Part shown: one piece after another, positions 6,972 to 14,715 of the stretch
Layout of the letters: each line of letters opens with the position of its first letter
Position numbering within the stretch: the first letter of the stretch is position 1
Notes under the pieces: model-generated
The model's database searches: none
What the model saw: the letters and a program-made list of their open reading frames with translations, nothing else
Told to the model about the DNA's origin: nothing
Translations under genes and position numbers: made by a program
Origin: an uncultured Collinsella sp.
GTDB taxonomy: Bacteria > Actinomycetota > Coriobacteriia > Coriobacteriales > Coriobacteriaceae
DNA length: 24,033 bases
Direction of reading: 5' to 3'
Assembly: GCA_937943045.1 (NCBI GenBank)
Contig: CALEBN010000024.1
Location: forward strand, 1 to 24,033

Positions 6972-7427
6972 CTAGAGGAGGTCGAGGGGAAGCTGGGGGG
7001 CGTCGCCCCAGAGCTTTTCGAGGCGGTAGAACTCGCGCGCCTCGGGAGTGAAGACGTGGACGACAACCGAACCGTAGTCCATGAGCATCCAGGTCTTCTG
7101 CTCGCGGCCCTCGATGGAAAACGGGTGCTCGCCGCAAGCCTCGGCGACCTTCTCCTCAATCTCGTCGACAATCGAATCGACCTGGCGGTTGTTGGTGCCG
7201 GTAGCGAGAACAAAGTAGTCGCACACATCAGAAAGCTCAGTCAGGTCGAGCACCTGAACGTCCTCGCCTTTCTTGTCGTAGGCCGCCTGCGCGGCGGCGC
7301 GGGCGACATCCTCGGCGGCGACACCGCTCGCGGACAGCGAGGCGGCAGTGCGGTCGGACGTGGCAGCGAAACTCTTGTGCTCCACACCTTCAAGAATCTG
7401 CTCGTCGGTCATGGTCTCGTCGGCCAT
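6972..7427 (-). CDS. rsfS: Ribosomal silencing factor RsfS
   Basis: RsfS binds ribosomal protein L14 and keeps the 50S subunit from joining 30S when nutrients are scarce. The conserved core is clear: DVCDYFVLATGTNNRQVDSIVDEI, then WMLMDYGSVVVHVFTPEAREFYRLEKLWGDAP. The protein has 151 residues, with an N-terminal extension of about 40 residues, rich in Ala, Ser and Asp/Glu, before the usual domain start. The ATG at 7427 has AGAGGT about six bases upstream. A second ATG at codon 6 has less support. It follows yqeK by 27 bases and is the last gene before the terminator at 6886-6926. The chain of obg, nadD, yqeK and rsfS is found in many Gram-positives. Confidence 0.93.
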   Translation of the reverse strand: MADETMTDEQILEGVEHKSFAATSDRTAASLSASGVAAEDVARAAAQAAYDKKGEDVQVLDLTELSDVCDYFVLATGTNNRQVDSIVDEIEEKVAEACGEHPFSIEGREQKTWMLMDYGSVVVHVFTPEAREFYRLEKLWGDAPQLPLDLL

Positions 7428-7454
7428 GGAATACCTCTTTCTAGACAGCCCGAG

Positions 7455-8063
7455 CTAGCGCAGCTGGGCGTAATGGTTGTAAATCGTAATAGCCGTGGGA
7501 TAAAGATAACGCCCGGTCTGGATCACATAGACCAGACCCTGCGCAAAACAGGAGAAGAACAACTCGTCGAGCGAGGACTTCCCCACCATCTTGCGCAGCG
7601 CATGGGCATAATCACCGTGGCGGTTGGGTTCGATGGCATCGGCCACAAAGACCACCATATCGAGCGGCGTCATGTCGCAAGCGCCCACGGTGTGACGGTC
7701 GACAGCCTGAAAGACCGCCGGCGACAGCTCGGGAAAAAGCTGCGGAAGCTCATAGGCGGCAACCGGGCCATGCAAAAGCGGCGTCGCGGCAGACGGAGAG
7801 CCGGCAATCTTAATGCCGTAATGCAGAGCGCGCGTGACCAGCTCGTCGTCGGAGAGCACCTTGTCCCAGTCATGGATCAGGCCAGCGGCAGCGGCATCAA
7901 AGCGGTTGACACCGTACACCTCGGCTAGGTGCAACGCAGTCTCGGCAACCCCGAGCGAATGCACGTAGCGCTTACGCTTATCCTTCATGCGCACATCGAG
8001 CAACTCGTGGATGCGCGTCAAGAGCGCGCGCTCGTCGCCCTCAAACTGATCTTCTACCGACAA
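7455..8063 (-). CDS. yqeK: HD-domain Ap4A hydrolase (symmetrical), YqeK family
   Basis: YqeK proteins split diadenosine tetraphosphate into two ADP using an iron-binding HD domain. The metal ligands are visible: H35 (RYVHSLGVAETA), H64-D65 (GLIHDWDK), H98 (LLHGPVAA), H124 (DRHTVGA) and D142 (FVADAIEP). The length of 202 residues is normal. The first start in the frame is TTG at 8061-8063, with GGGGGAG four bases upstream. The nearby ATG in that stretch is out of frame. It begins 12 bases after the nadD stop. Neighbours nadD and rsfS are its usual partners in Gram-positives. Confidence 0.9.
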   Translation of the reverse strand: MSVEDQFEGDERALLTRIHELLDVRMKDKRKRYVHSLGVAETALHLAEVYGVNRFDAAAAGLIHDWDKVLSDDELVTRALHYGIKIAGSPSAATPLLHGPVAAYELPQLFPELSPAVFQAVDRHTVGACDMTPLDMVVFVADAIEPNRHGDYAHALRKMVGKSSLDELFFSCFAQGLVYVIQTGRYLYPTAITIYNHYAQLR

Positions 8064-8075
8064 CGTTCTCCCCCA

Positions 8076-8753
8076 TCAATCAAAATCGTCTTGCCCAAGA
8101 TCGGCATACAGGCCGCGTTTCCGGATATAGCCGAGCACGGACTCGCTCGTAAGATAGCGCACGCTCATGCCGCGAGCAACCCGCTTGCGAATGTTGGTCG
8201 AGCTAATCGCCAGCGCCGGAATCTGAATATAGCGCACGTCGAATGGCAGCCCCGATTCCTTAATCCGCGCCCGGGCCGTATCGATGTCAAAGCCGGGACG
8301 TGTCGCAGCAATGAAGGTCGCCAGTTCGGCAATCTCATTAGCATTGTGCCAGGTCACAATATCGATAATCGCATCGGCGCCCGTAATAAAGTAAAGCTTC
8401 ACCTGTGGCGGGTAAAACTCGCGAAGGGCACGCAGCGTATCGGCTGTGTAGGTGACACCGGCACGATCGATCTCAAAGCGGCTTGCCAAAAAGGCCGGGT
8501 TCGCCGCTGTCGCGAGGACCGTCATGGCATAACGGTCCTCGGCCGGCGTCACCGGTTTGTCGAGTTTAAAGGCAGGCGAGCCCGCCGGCATAAAGAGCAC
8601 GGCGTCCAAGTCGAGGGACTCACGTGCCTGCTCGGCGGTCACCAGGTGACCGTAATGGATGGGGTCAAAGGTACCGCCCATAATGCCGAGCCTAAACTCC
8701 TGCCCGTCCTCTATGGGAAGCTCGGGCAGACCGATTCCACCGCGCAGTGACAT
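8076..8753 (-). CDS. nadD: Nicotinate-nucleotide adenylyltransferase
   Basis: NadD joins nicotinate mononucleotide and ATP to form deamido-NAD in the NAD pathway. The nucleotidyltransferase signature GIMGGTFDPIHYGHL (residues 23-37, with the H-x-x-H pair at 33 and 36) and the C-terminal ISSTNIRKR (183-191) are both intact. The 225-residue protein carries about 20 extra N-terminal residues before the domain. The ATG at 8753 lies 3 bases after the obg stop, with a GGAGGG about ten bases upstream inside the last obg codons, so translation is probably coupled to obg. Confidence 0.95.
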   Translation of the reverse strand: MSLRGGIGLPELPIEDGQEFRLGIMGGTFDPIHYGHLVTAEQARESLDLDAVLFMPAGSPAFKLDKPVTPAEDRYAMTVLATAANPAFLASRFEIDRAGVTYTADTLRALREFYPPQVKLYFITGADAIIDIVTWHNANEIAELATFIAATRPGFDIDTARARIKESGLPFDVRYIQIPALAISSTNIRKRVARGMSVRYLTSESVLGYIRKRGLYADLGQDDFD

Positions 8754-8756
8754 GGC

Positions 8757-10253
8757 TTACTCGCCCTCCGGGGTCTCGACGTCTTCCGCAGCAACAGCGT
8801 CATCGGTACCGTCAATGGCATCCACCGCGTCGACAGCCTCCAAGCTATCGTCCGCGACATCCTCGACATCAACGACCTCGACGGCGACGTCCTCGCTACC
8901 GTCCTCAAGCTCGTCCTCGAACTCCGAGAAGTCCTCGGCGCCCTCAAAGTCAAAGGCGCGCTGGCAAATGCGAACCTCGTCGCCCGCACGGCAGCCGGCC
9001 TTCTCGAGCGCGTCGTCGACACCCATGCGCGCAAACTTGTGCTGCAGGTAGATGACAGCTTCCTCGTTTTCCCAGTCGGTCTGGATGACCATGCGCTCAA
9101 TCGCGCGACCAACCACACGGAAGGCATGAGGCTCTTCCCGGACAATGCGGAACCGCTTCTCGCGCTGCAGACGGCGGCGCTCCCACTCCTCATCGCGCAG
9201 ATCGACCGGCTCATCAGCAACCGCCAGCTCGGCGCGAAGCTTAGCCACCCGCTCGCCCACGGCAAGCATCAGCGTGTTGAGACCGGCACCCGTCACGGCA
9301 GACACGGCAAAGAACATATGGCCATCGTCGAGCGCCGCACGCTTAAGGTCGGCAATCTTGTCGGCCGTGCCCGGTGCATCGCACTTGTTAGCGACAACGA
9401 TCTGCGGGCGCTCCGAGAGCTCTGCGCCATACTGCTCGAGCTCACGGTTAATAATGCGATAGTCCTCGACCGGATCGCGATCCTCAAACCCGCCCGTCAT
9501 ATCAACGACATGCATGATCAGGGCCGTGCGCTCAATGTGGCGCAGGAACTGATGGCCCAGGCCCTTGCCCTCGCTCGCGCCCTCGATGAGACCGGGAACG
9601 TCGGCAACGACGTAAGAATATTCGCCGGCACGCACCATGCCCAGATTGGGCACGAGCGTGGTAAACGGGTAGTCAGCGATCTTGGGGCGGGCGGCACTCA
9701 TGCGCGCAATGAGGGAAGACTTACCCACCGAGGGAAAGCCCACGAGCGCGGCATCGGCCATAAGCTTCATCTCGAGCTCGATCCAATGCTCCTCGGCCGG
9801 CTCACCGAGCTGGGCAAAAGCCGGAGCGCGACGCACCGACGTCACAAAGTGGGTATTGCCCAGACCGCCGGCGCCACCGGGCGCCACGACGACGCGTTCA
9901 CCGTCGTGCACCAAATCGGCAATCTCGAACATCGGGGTCTGCGTCTCGGGATCGAGCTCGCGTACCACGGTGCCCATGGGGACCTTGAGAATTAGGTCCT
10001 CGCCGCTCTTGCCATTGCGACGAGCGCCCTGGCCATGCGTGCCGCGCTCGGCACGGAAGTGATGCTTAAAGCGGTAATCGATCAGCGAAGACAGCTGAGC
10101 ATCGGCCTGGATGACGACATTGCCGCCACGACCGCCGTCGCCGCCATCGGGGCCACCCTTGGGGACAAATGCCTCGCGCCTAAACGACATGCATCCGGCA
10201 CCGCCGTCGCCGCCGCAAACGTTAATGCGGCTGATATCGGTGAACTGTGACAA
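8757..10253 (-). CDS. obg: GTPase Obg/CgtA with a long acidic C-terminal tail
   Basis: Obg is a ribosome-associated GTPase needed for 50S assembly and linked to ppGpp sensing. The glycine-rich Obg fold fills residues 1-160 (GGDGGAGCMSFRREAFVPKG). The G domain follows with GFPSVGKSS (172-180), DVPG (218-221), NKCD (289-292) and SAV (318-320). An OCT domain spans about 365-437. The last 60 residues form a highly acidic, valine-rich low-complexity tail ending VETPEGE. The start is TTG at 10251-10253, with AGGAGG eight bases upstream. That ribosome binding site lies right after the T-run of the terminator at 10269-10313, so the message must come by read-through. Confidence 0.97.
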   Translation of the reverse strand: MSQFTDISRINVCGGDGGAGCMSFRREAFVPKGGPDGGDGGRGGNVVIQADAQLSSLIDYRFKHHFRAERGTHGQGARRNGKSGEDLILKVPMGTVVRELDPETQTPMFEIADLVHDGERVVVAPGGAGGLGNTHFVTSVRRAPAFAQLGEPAEEHWIELEMKLMADAALVGFPSVGKSSLIARMSAARPKIADYPFTTLVPNLGMVRAGEYSYVVADVPGLIEGASEGKGLGHQFLRHIERTALIMHVVDMTGGFEDRDPVEDYRIINRELEQYGAELSERPQIVVANKCDAPGTADKIADLKRAALDDGHMFFAVSAVTGAGLNTLMLAVGERVAKLRAELAVADEPVDLRDEEWERRRLQREKRFRIVREEPHAFRVVGRAIERMVIQTDWENEEAVIYLQHKFARMGVDDALEKAGCRAGDEVRICQRAFDFEGAEDFSEFEDELEDGSEDVAVEVVDVEDVADDSLEAVDAVDAIDGTDDAVAAEDVETPEGE

Positions 10254-10268
10254 CAGAATCGCCTCCTA

Positions 10269-10313
10269 CAAAAAAGAGGGAGACCCTTGAATCCTAAAAC
10301 TCAAGTGCCTCCC
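10269..10313 (-). terminator. Intrinsic terminator or attenuator between rpmA and obg
   Basis: On the minus strand GGGAG pairs with CTCCC, and CTTGA pairs with TCAAG, with two more pairs and one mismatch between them. A loop of about ten bases closes the stem, and TCTTTTTT follows at once. It lies 26 bases after the rpmA stop and ends only 16 bases before the obg TTG, leaving no room for a promoter between. It therefore probably works as a partial terminator. Confidence 0.7.
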
Positions 10314-10338
10314 ACATATGTGCTCTATGAAGGGTGAA

Positions 10339-10596
10339 TTACGCGTTCGCGAGCGGGCGTACGCTGACCCTGTGCTTGATACCCTTGTGGAACTCAACGG
10401 TACCGTCGACCAGCGCGAACAGCGTGTCGTCCTTGCCACGGCCAACGTTCGCACCCGGGTGGATGTGCGTGCCGTGCTGACGGACGAGAATCGTGCCCGT
10501 GGTTACCGTCTGGCCGGCGAAGCGCTTCGTGCCAAGGCGCTGACCGCGGGAGTCACGGCCATTACGGGAGGAACCGAGTCCTTTTTTGTGTGCCAT
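10339..10596 (-). CDS. rpmA: 50S ribosomal protein L27
   Basis: L27 sits near the peptidyl transferase centre. The 85 residues begin MAHKKGLGSSRNGRDSRGQRLG and include GTILVRQHGTHIHPGANVGRGKDDTLFAL split across the usual positions, all typical. There is no N-terminal extension of the kind cleaved by the protease Prp (YsxB) in Firmicutes, and no prp gene lies between rplU and rpmA. The ATG at 10596 has GTAGGT about seven bases before it. The gene follows rplU by 33 bases and is followed by an intrinsic terminator. Confidence 0.97.
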   Translation of the reverse strand: MAHKKGLGSSRNGRDSRGQRLGTKRFAGQTVTTGTILVRQHGTHIHPGANVGRGKDDTLFALVDGTVEFHKGIKHRVSVRPLANA

Positions 10597-10629
10597 TGTG
10601 TATACCTACTCTTTCGTTACGAGTGTAAT

Positions 10630-11004
10630 CTACTCGGCGACGGGAGCCTCGGCAACAGCCTCAGCCTCTGCCTTGACAGCCTTCTTGGCGCGGGAGGTAG
10701 CCTGAACCTTCACGATCTTCAGCTTGGTGAGCTGCTGACGGTGACCCTTCAGACGACGATAGCGCTTACGCTTCTGGAACTTGAAGACCAGCTGCTTCTC
10801 GCCCTTGAACTGCTCAACGATCTGAGCGGTAACCTTGGCCTTGGCCAGCTTGTCGGGATCGGTGACGATCTTCTTACCATCGTTGAGGAAGAGAACCGGC
10901 AGGGTGATCTTGTCGCCCTCATTGCCCTCAATCTTCTCGACGGTGATGACATCGTCGGTGGCGACCTTGTACTGCTTGCCGCCCGTGTTAACGATTGCGT
11001 ACAT
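10630..11004 (-). CDS. rplU: 50S ribosomal protein L21
   Basis: L21 binds 23S rRNA in the large subunit. The family N-terminus MYAIVNTGGKQYKV starts exactly at the ATG at 11004, which has AAGGG about nine bases upstream. A longer reading from the ATG at 11025 would add seven unrelated residues and has no Shine-Dalgarno. KFQKRKRYRRLKGHRQQLT is the conserved RNA-binding stretch. The 124-residue product ends in an alanine/glutamate-rich tail. It is first in the rplU-rpmA unit, with its own promoter at 11047-11075 overlapping the end of the radical SAM-linked gene upstream. Confidence 0.96.
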   Translation of the reverse strand: MYAIVNTGGKQYKVATDDVITVEKIEGNEGDKITLPVLFLNDGKKIVTDPDKLAKAKVTAQIVEQFKGEKQLVFKFQKRKRYRRLKGHRQQLTKLKIVKVQATSRAKKAVKAEAEAVAEAPVAE

Positions 11005-11046
11005 GTTTACTTGCCCTTCATGCATCAGTTAGTGCAACAGCCGAAT

Positions 11047-11075
11047 ATAGTAGCAGGCGATAATACCCCCGTCAA
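11047..11075 (-). promoter_or_regulatory. Promoter for rplU-rpmA
   Basis: On the minus strand, TTGACG (11070-11075) and TACTAT (11047-11052) are exactly 17 bases apart. The -35 matches five of six consensus bases and overlaps the TGA stop of the preceding gene. Transcription would start about 36-40 bases before the rplU ATG. Confidence 0.65.
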
Positions 11076-11884
11076 CGAGTATGTGGAGCAAATCCACAAG
11101 TTCGCACAGGTATGGGGCTGACGAGTCGGCCCTCGTCGTCCTCGCATGCTTGATTCTGACGCTCGACATCGTAGGAGCAGATGGTCACGAGGTCTTGCAT
11201 ACCGGTGGACACAATAGGTGCATCGACGCCCGGGGTCAAGCCCTGCAACAAAACATCAGCAGCAGAAAGCAAAATCTCCGGACGCATGGATCCCTCGTTG
11301 TCGGCGTGGGTGTCGAGCATGAGCACCAGATGGTCCGGACGCTCCCCCGCCGTGAGCTCATAGCCCACCAGTGTGTGGTCAAGGTCTAGGCGCTTGCTCT
11401 TCTTACCGCGTGCGTAGTCGATGCCATGGCCTGCACGCAACGTGTCGATTGCGGCTCGCACCTCATCGGAGCTCACGGGTGCCTCGGGGTCCAGGTGCAA
11501 GTCGATGCGGTACGACAAACGCGTAAGCTGAGCCGTGAGCGCCGGCGTGCGCACGTCGATGTAGGCGGCCTCGATGGGCGCCAGATCGGCCGGAGACGCT
11601 GCGGCCAGGCGCTCAAAGGCCTCGTCGAGCGCGACGAACTCGGTCATAAACAGGTCATACCACTCGCAGGTCGACGACGTGCCGACGGGCAGCGCCGAGG
11701 AGAAACCTACGCGCATATGCGGAGAGAAGCCCTGCGTGACGGCATAAGGCAGGCCCGCGCGGCGCACGATACGCTCAATGGTATGAATCAGTTCCAGGTG
11801 GCCAAGGTACTTAAGGCGATCGCGCTTGCCGTAGCGAACGCGCAGCCTAAAGAGCGTGGGGTTGTCGGTCAAGCGCTCACCCAT
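11072..11884 (-). CDS. Radical SAM-linked protein, TIGR03936 / DUF2344 family
   Basis: This protein belongs to a family found next to, or fused with, TIGR03960 radical SAM proteins; its biochemical role is not known to me. The typical family sequence YLGHLELIHTIERIVRRAG is followed by QGFSPHMRVGFSSALPVG (about residues 26-68). Length is 270 residues. There is no cysteine cluster, membrane segment or signal peptide. The ATG at 11884 lies inside the last codons of the upstream radical SAM gene, a 16-base overlap, so the two are translated together and probably act as one complex. The stop codon is embedded in the -35 element of the rplU promoter. Context next to rplU-rpmA-obg, which is widely conserved, hints at an RNA or ribosome modification role, but this is inference. 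Confidence 0.88.
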   Translation of the reverse strand: MGERLTDNPTLFRLRVRYGKRDRLKYLGHLELIHTIERIVRRAGLPYAVTQGFSPHMRVGFSSALPVGTSSTCEWYDLFMTEFVALDEAFERLAAASPADLAPIEAAYIDVRTPALTAQLTRLSYRIDLHLDPEAPVSSDEVRAAIDTLRAGHGIDYARGKKSKRLDLDHTLVGYELTAGERPDHLVLMLDTHADNEGSMRPEILLSAADVLLQGLTPGVDAPIVSTGMQDLVTICSYDVERQNQACEDDEGRLVSPIPVRTCGFAPHTR

Positions 11885-13758
11885 GCGCGATCACCCACCA
11901 ATACGTTCTTGGCGTGGAGTGTGGGGCAGATTCCGCAGCCGGTGCACGACGTGCGAGTGCAATCAGGGGTCGTGACACCCTCCAGCGAGCGACGGTACTC
12001 GCGCTCGAGGAAGCCGCGCGAGCAGCCGGGGCTCACGTGCTCCCAGGGCAGGCGCCAGTCCAGCTCGTAGGGCAGATGCACGAGCTCGTTGAGGTCGATG
12101 CCGTTTTTGGCCGCCGCCTCTTTCCAGTTGTCGAGCGAGAAATGCTCCACCCAGGCGTCAAAGCGCGAGCCCGCACGCCAGGCATCGATGATGACCGGCG
12201 TCATGTCGCGACCGGCGCGGGACAGCGCGGCCTCGACGAGCGAGGTCTCGGCATCGTGGTAATGCACTCGTACGGCGCGGTTGCGCACGCTCGTGATGAG
12301 CAGCTTTTGGCGACGCTTGACGTCGTCATAGTCGAGCTGCGGGCACCACTGGAACGGCGTTGCCGCCTTGGGGATAAACACCGAAACCGAGATGGACACC
12401 GAGATGGAACCGCGGCGCGCCTTGGGCACCACGGAACGGCCAAGCTCCAGCACGTGATCGGCCAGGTTGGCAATGGCCACGATATCCTCGTCACGCTCAC
12501 CGGGAAGACCCATCATAAAGTAGAGCTTCATGCGGTTCCAGCCCGCCTCGAAGGCCGCCTTAGCCGCGCGGTCCAGGTCCTCCTCGGTCACGTTCTTGTT
12601 GATGATGTCGCGCATGCGCTGGCTACCGGCCTCGGGGGCAAACGTCAGGCCGCCTTTCTTTTCACCGGCGACCGACTCGGCCATATCCACGCCAAATGAA
12701 TCAAGGCGCTGCGAGGGAATTGACACGCGAATGCCCGTATCTTCCAGACGGCGGTTCAGGCGACCGAGCACATCGCGAATACAGGAGTGATCGGTGGTCG
12801 AAAGCGAGGTAAGCGACACCTCGTCATAGCCGGTCTTTTCCAGGCCCTGGATCACCGAGGACACGATCTGGTCTGCCGAGCGCTCGCGCACCGGGCGATA
12901 CGTCATGCCGGCTTGGCAAAAACGACATCCGCGGGCACAGCCGCGCAGGATCTCGATAGACAGGCGATCGTGAACGAGCTGCGCATAGGGCACGCACGAC
13001 TGCGACAACGGATTGGTAGCGCCAAAGTCCTCGACGACGCGCTTGTAGACCACCGGCGGGACATCCTTGCCCTCGCGCGGCACGGTGTAGCCATGCGGCG
13101 AGCAGGGCTCATCGTAGCGCACCTCATACAGGGACGGCACATAGGTACCGGCGACCGTCGCGAGCTGCTCGACAATCTGGGCGCGCGAGACGCCTTCGTC
13201 GCGCAAGCGGCGATGCAGCTGACAGATCTCGAGCAACGACTCCTCACCCTCGCCAATGAGGATGGCATCGAAGAAGGCCGCATACGGCTCGGGGTTATAG
13301 ACCGAGGGACCACCGGCGACGATGATGGGATCGTCCTCGGTACGGTCGGCCGCGAGCAGCGGAATGCCGGCGAGGTCGAGCGCCTCGAGGAAGTTGGTGA
13401 CGGCCATCTCGTGCGGCACATGCATGCCGACGATATCGAACGAGGCCACAGGCGCCGCGCCCTCGAGCGACAGCAGCGGAATCCCCGCCTCGCGCATGGC
13501 ATCGCCCATATCGGGCCACGGCACATAGCCGCGCTCGCAGGAAATGCCCTCGGCCTGATTGAGGATGTTATAGAGAATAGCGATGCCCTGGTTGGGCAGA
13601 CCGACCTCATACACGTCAGGGTAGATCATGCAGCAGCGGTAATCGGCATCGGCCTTGGAGAGCGTGCCCCACTCATGGTCGATATAGCGACTCGGCTTCT
13701 CGACCTTTGCGAGCAGGGGCTCAATCAAATGAAAACAGTCTTGGTACACAGCGCGCAA
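11869..13758 (-). CDS. B12-binding radical SAM protein, TIGR03960 family
   Basis: This 629-residue protein has a cobalamin-binding-like N-terminal domain (about residues 40-180, with PDVYEVGLPNQG, GMHVPHEM and AGGPSVYNPEP). A radical SAM core follows with the iron-sulfur triad C274, C278 and C281 in RGCARGCRFCQAG, then TFAPEAGSQRMRDIINK and YFMMGLPGERDEDI. Near the C-terminus four cysteines (C600, C605, C608, C611) may hold a second cluster. Substrate and reaction are unknown. The start is TTG at 13758, with AGGGG six bases upstream. It lies 9 bases after the DUF697-like gene and overlaps the TIGR03936 partner. Identity at family level is secure; function is open. Confidence 0.92.
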   Translation of the reverse strand: MRAVYQDCFHLIEPLLAKVEKPSRYIDHEWGTLSKADADYRCCMIYPDVYEVGLPNQGIAILYNILNQAEGISCERGYVPWPDMGDAMREAGIPLLSLEGAAPVASFDIVGMHVPHEMAVTNFLEALDLAGIPLLAADRTEDDPIIVAGGPSVYNPEPYAAFFDAILIGEGEESLLEICQLHRRLRDEGVSRAQIVEQLATVAGTYVPSLYEVRYDEPCSPHGYTVPREGKDVPPVVYKRVVEDFGATNPLSQSCVPYAQLVHDRLSIEILRGCARGCRFCQAGMTYRPVRERSADQIVSSVIQGLEKTGYDEVSLTSLSTTDHSCIRDVLGRLNRRLEDTGIRVSIPSQRLDSFGVDMAESVAGEKKGGLTFAPEAGSQRMRDIINKNVTEEDLDRAAKAAFEAGWNRMKLYFMMGLPGERDEDIVAIANLADHVLELGRSVVPKARRGSISVSISVSVFIPKAATPFQWCPQLDYDDVKRRQKLLITSVRNRAVRVHYHDAETSLVEAALSRAGRDMTPVIIDAWRAGSRFDAWVEHFSLDNWKEAAAKNGIDLNELVHLPYELDWRLPWEHVSPGCSRGFLEREYRRSLEGVTTPDCTRTSCTGCGICPTLHAKNVLVGDRAWVSA

Positions 13759-13767
13759 AAGAAACCC

Positions 13768-14697
13768 CTAAGCAGCGAGATCAGATGCGTCCTCAAAGGG
13801 ACCCATGGGACGAGTAGCGCCGGCAACCGTGGTCACCAGGTCGCGGACGCGCGAGAACGTGGCGGCAGCCACCTCGTTGGCACGGCTGTAGTCGATGTCG
13901 CGTTCATACAACGACACGAGCGCACGGCCCATGCCATAGGTTCCCGCGGCGGCGGTCAGCGCCTTGACGGCAAACCCAATATGCGGCGTCTGCTTTACCA
14001 GGGCGCGGGTGACGGCGCGGAGCACCAAGCCGCCGGCAAGCACGCCCGCGACCTCATAACCGCGCTCGGGCTTAATACCGCGTCCAAAGATGGCCGCGAG
14101 CTCAAAGAGCATGCCCACCTGCGCCAGCGCCATAACGGGATAATCGGCCCCCGGCAAAAACACCAGCGCGCCCGTCGCCATATTGGTAAGCGCGCACGAG
14201 GTGATGATGCGGTTAGCGGCCGCAATACGCATAAAAACAAAGTTCGCCGCAAAGGCCGTCTCCTTGTCCGTGCGATCGAGAATCCAGCGGGCAAGCGTCT
14301 CGAGCAGATACGTCTTATCGGTGGCCGCCACCGCGCCGAGCATGGGCGTGGACTCCTGGATAAAAGGCACCTCGACAGCAGACTCGGCCAGCACGCACAC
14401 GGGGGCGCCGGCAATCACAAGCTCCTGTACAGCGCTCTCCAGACGGTCAGACCCACACGAAAGCACCAGAACCACATCGGTATCGGTCTTGGGGACGATA
14501 CGGTCCTCACCCAGGCGCTCAACGCGCACAATGCCCGACGTCGTCTGCGGCACGAAGGCATCGCGCACCGTCTCGACCAAAAAACGCGAGGCAGACGAAT
14601 CGAGGTAGACGGACACGCGAACCGGCGTGTCGGAATCCTTCTTGGTGGTCGCGCCCATCTTAAAGACGCGGGTCAGCTTGTCCACGGGAATCTTCAT
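13768..14697 (-). CDS. Uncharacterised membrane-associated protein, DUF697-like C-terminus
   Basis: I do not recognise a named function. The N-terminal half (about residues 25-145) alternates beta strands and helices, with VRVSVYLDSSASRFLVET and TDVVLVLSCGSD...GAPVCVLAES, suggesting a Rossmann- or degenerate GTPase-like fold without a P-loop. The C-terminal half (about 152-268) has NRIITSCALTNMATG, LPGADYPVMALAQVGMLFELAAIFG and a later hydrophobic helix pair, which resembles the DUF697 (YcjF-type) domain often partnered with GTPases. Two or three membrane-inserting segments are likely. The ATG at 14697 has GGAGGGG about seven bases upstream. It sits 18 bases after rodA and 9 bases before the radical SAM gene, so it belongs to the elongation operon. 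Confidence 0.8.
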   Translation of the reverse strand: MKIPVDKLTRVFKMGATTKKDSDTPVRVSVYLDSSASRFLVETVRDAFVPQTTSGIVRVERLGEDRIVPKTDTDVVLVLSCGSDRLESAVQELVIAGAPVCVLAESAVEVPFIQESTPMLGAVAATDKTYLLETLARWILDRTDKETAFAANFVFMRIAAANRIITSCALTNMATGALVFLPGADYPVMALAQVGMLFELAAIFGRGIKPERGYEVAGVLAGGLVLRAVTRALVKQTPHIGFAVKALTAAAGTYGMGRALVSLYERDIDYSRANEVAAATFSRVRDLVTTVAGATRPMGPFEDASDLAA

Positions 14698-14715
14698 AGC
14701 AAACCCCTCCAGCGG

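Noticed and set aside
11005..11025. Longer L21 reading from the ATG at 11025
   Set aside because: It has no Shine-Dalgarno, and the L21 family starts at MYAIVNTGGKQYKV, encoded from 11004.
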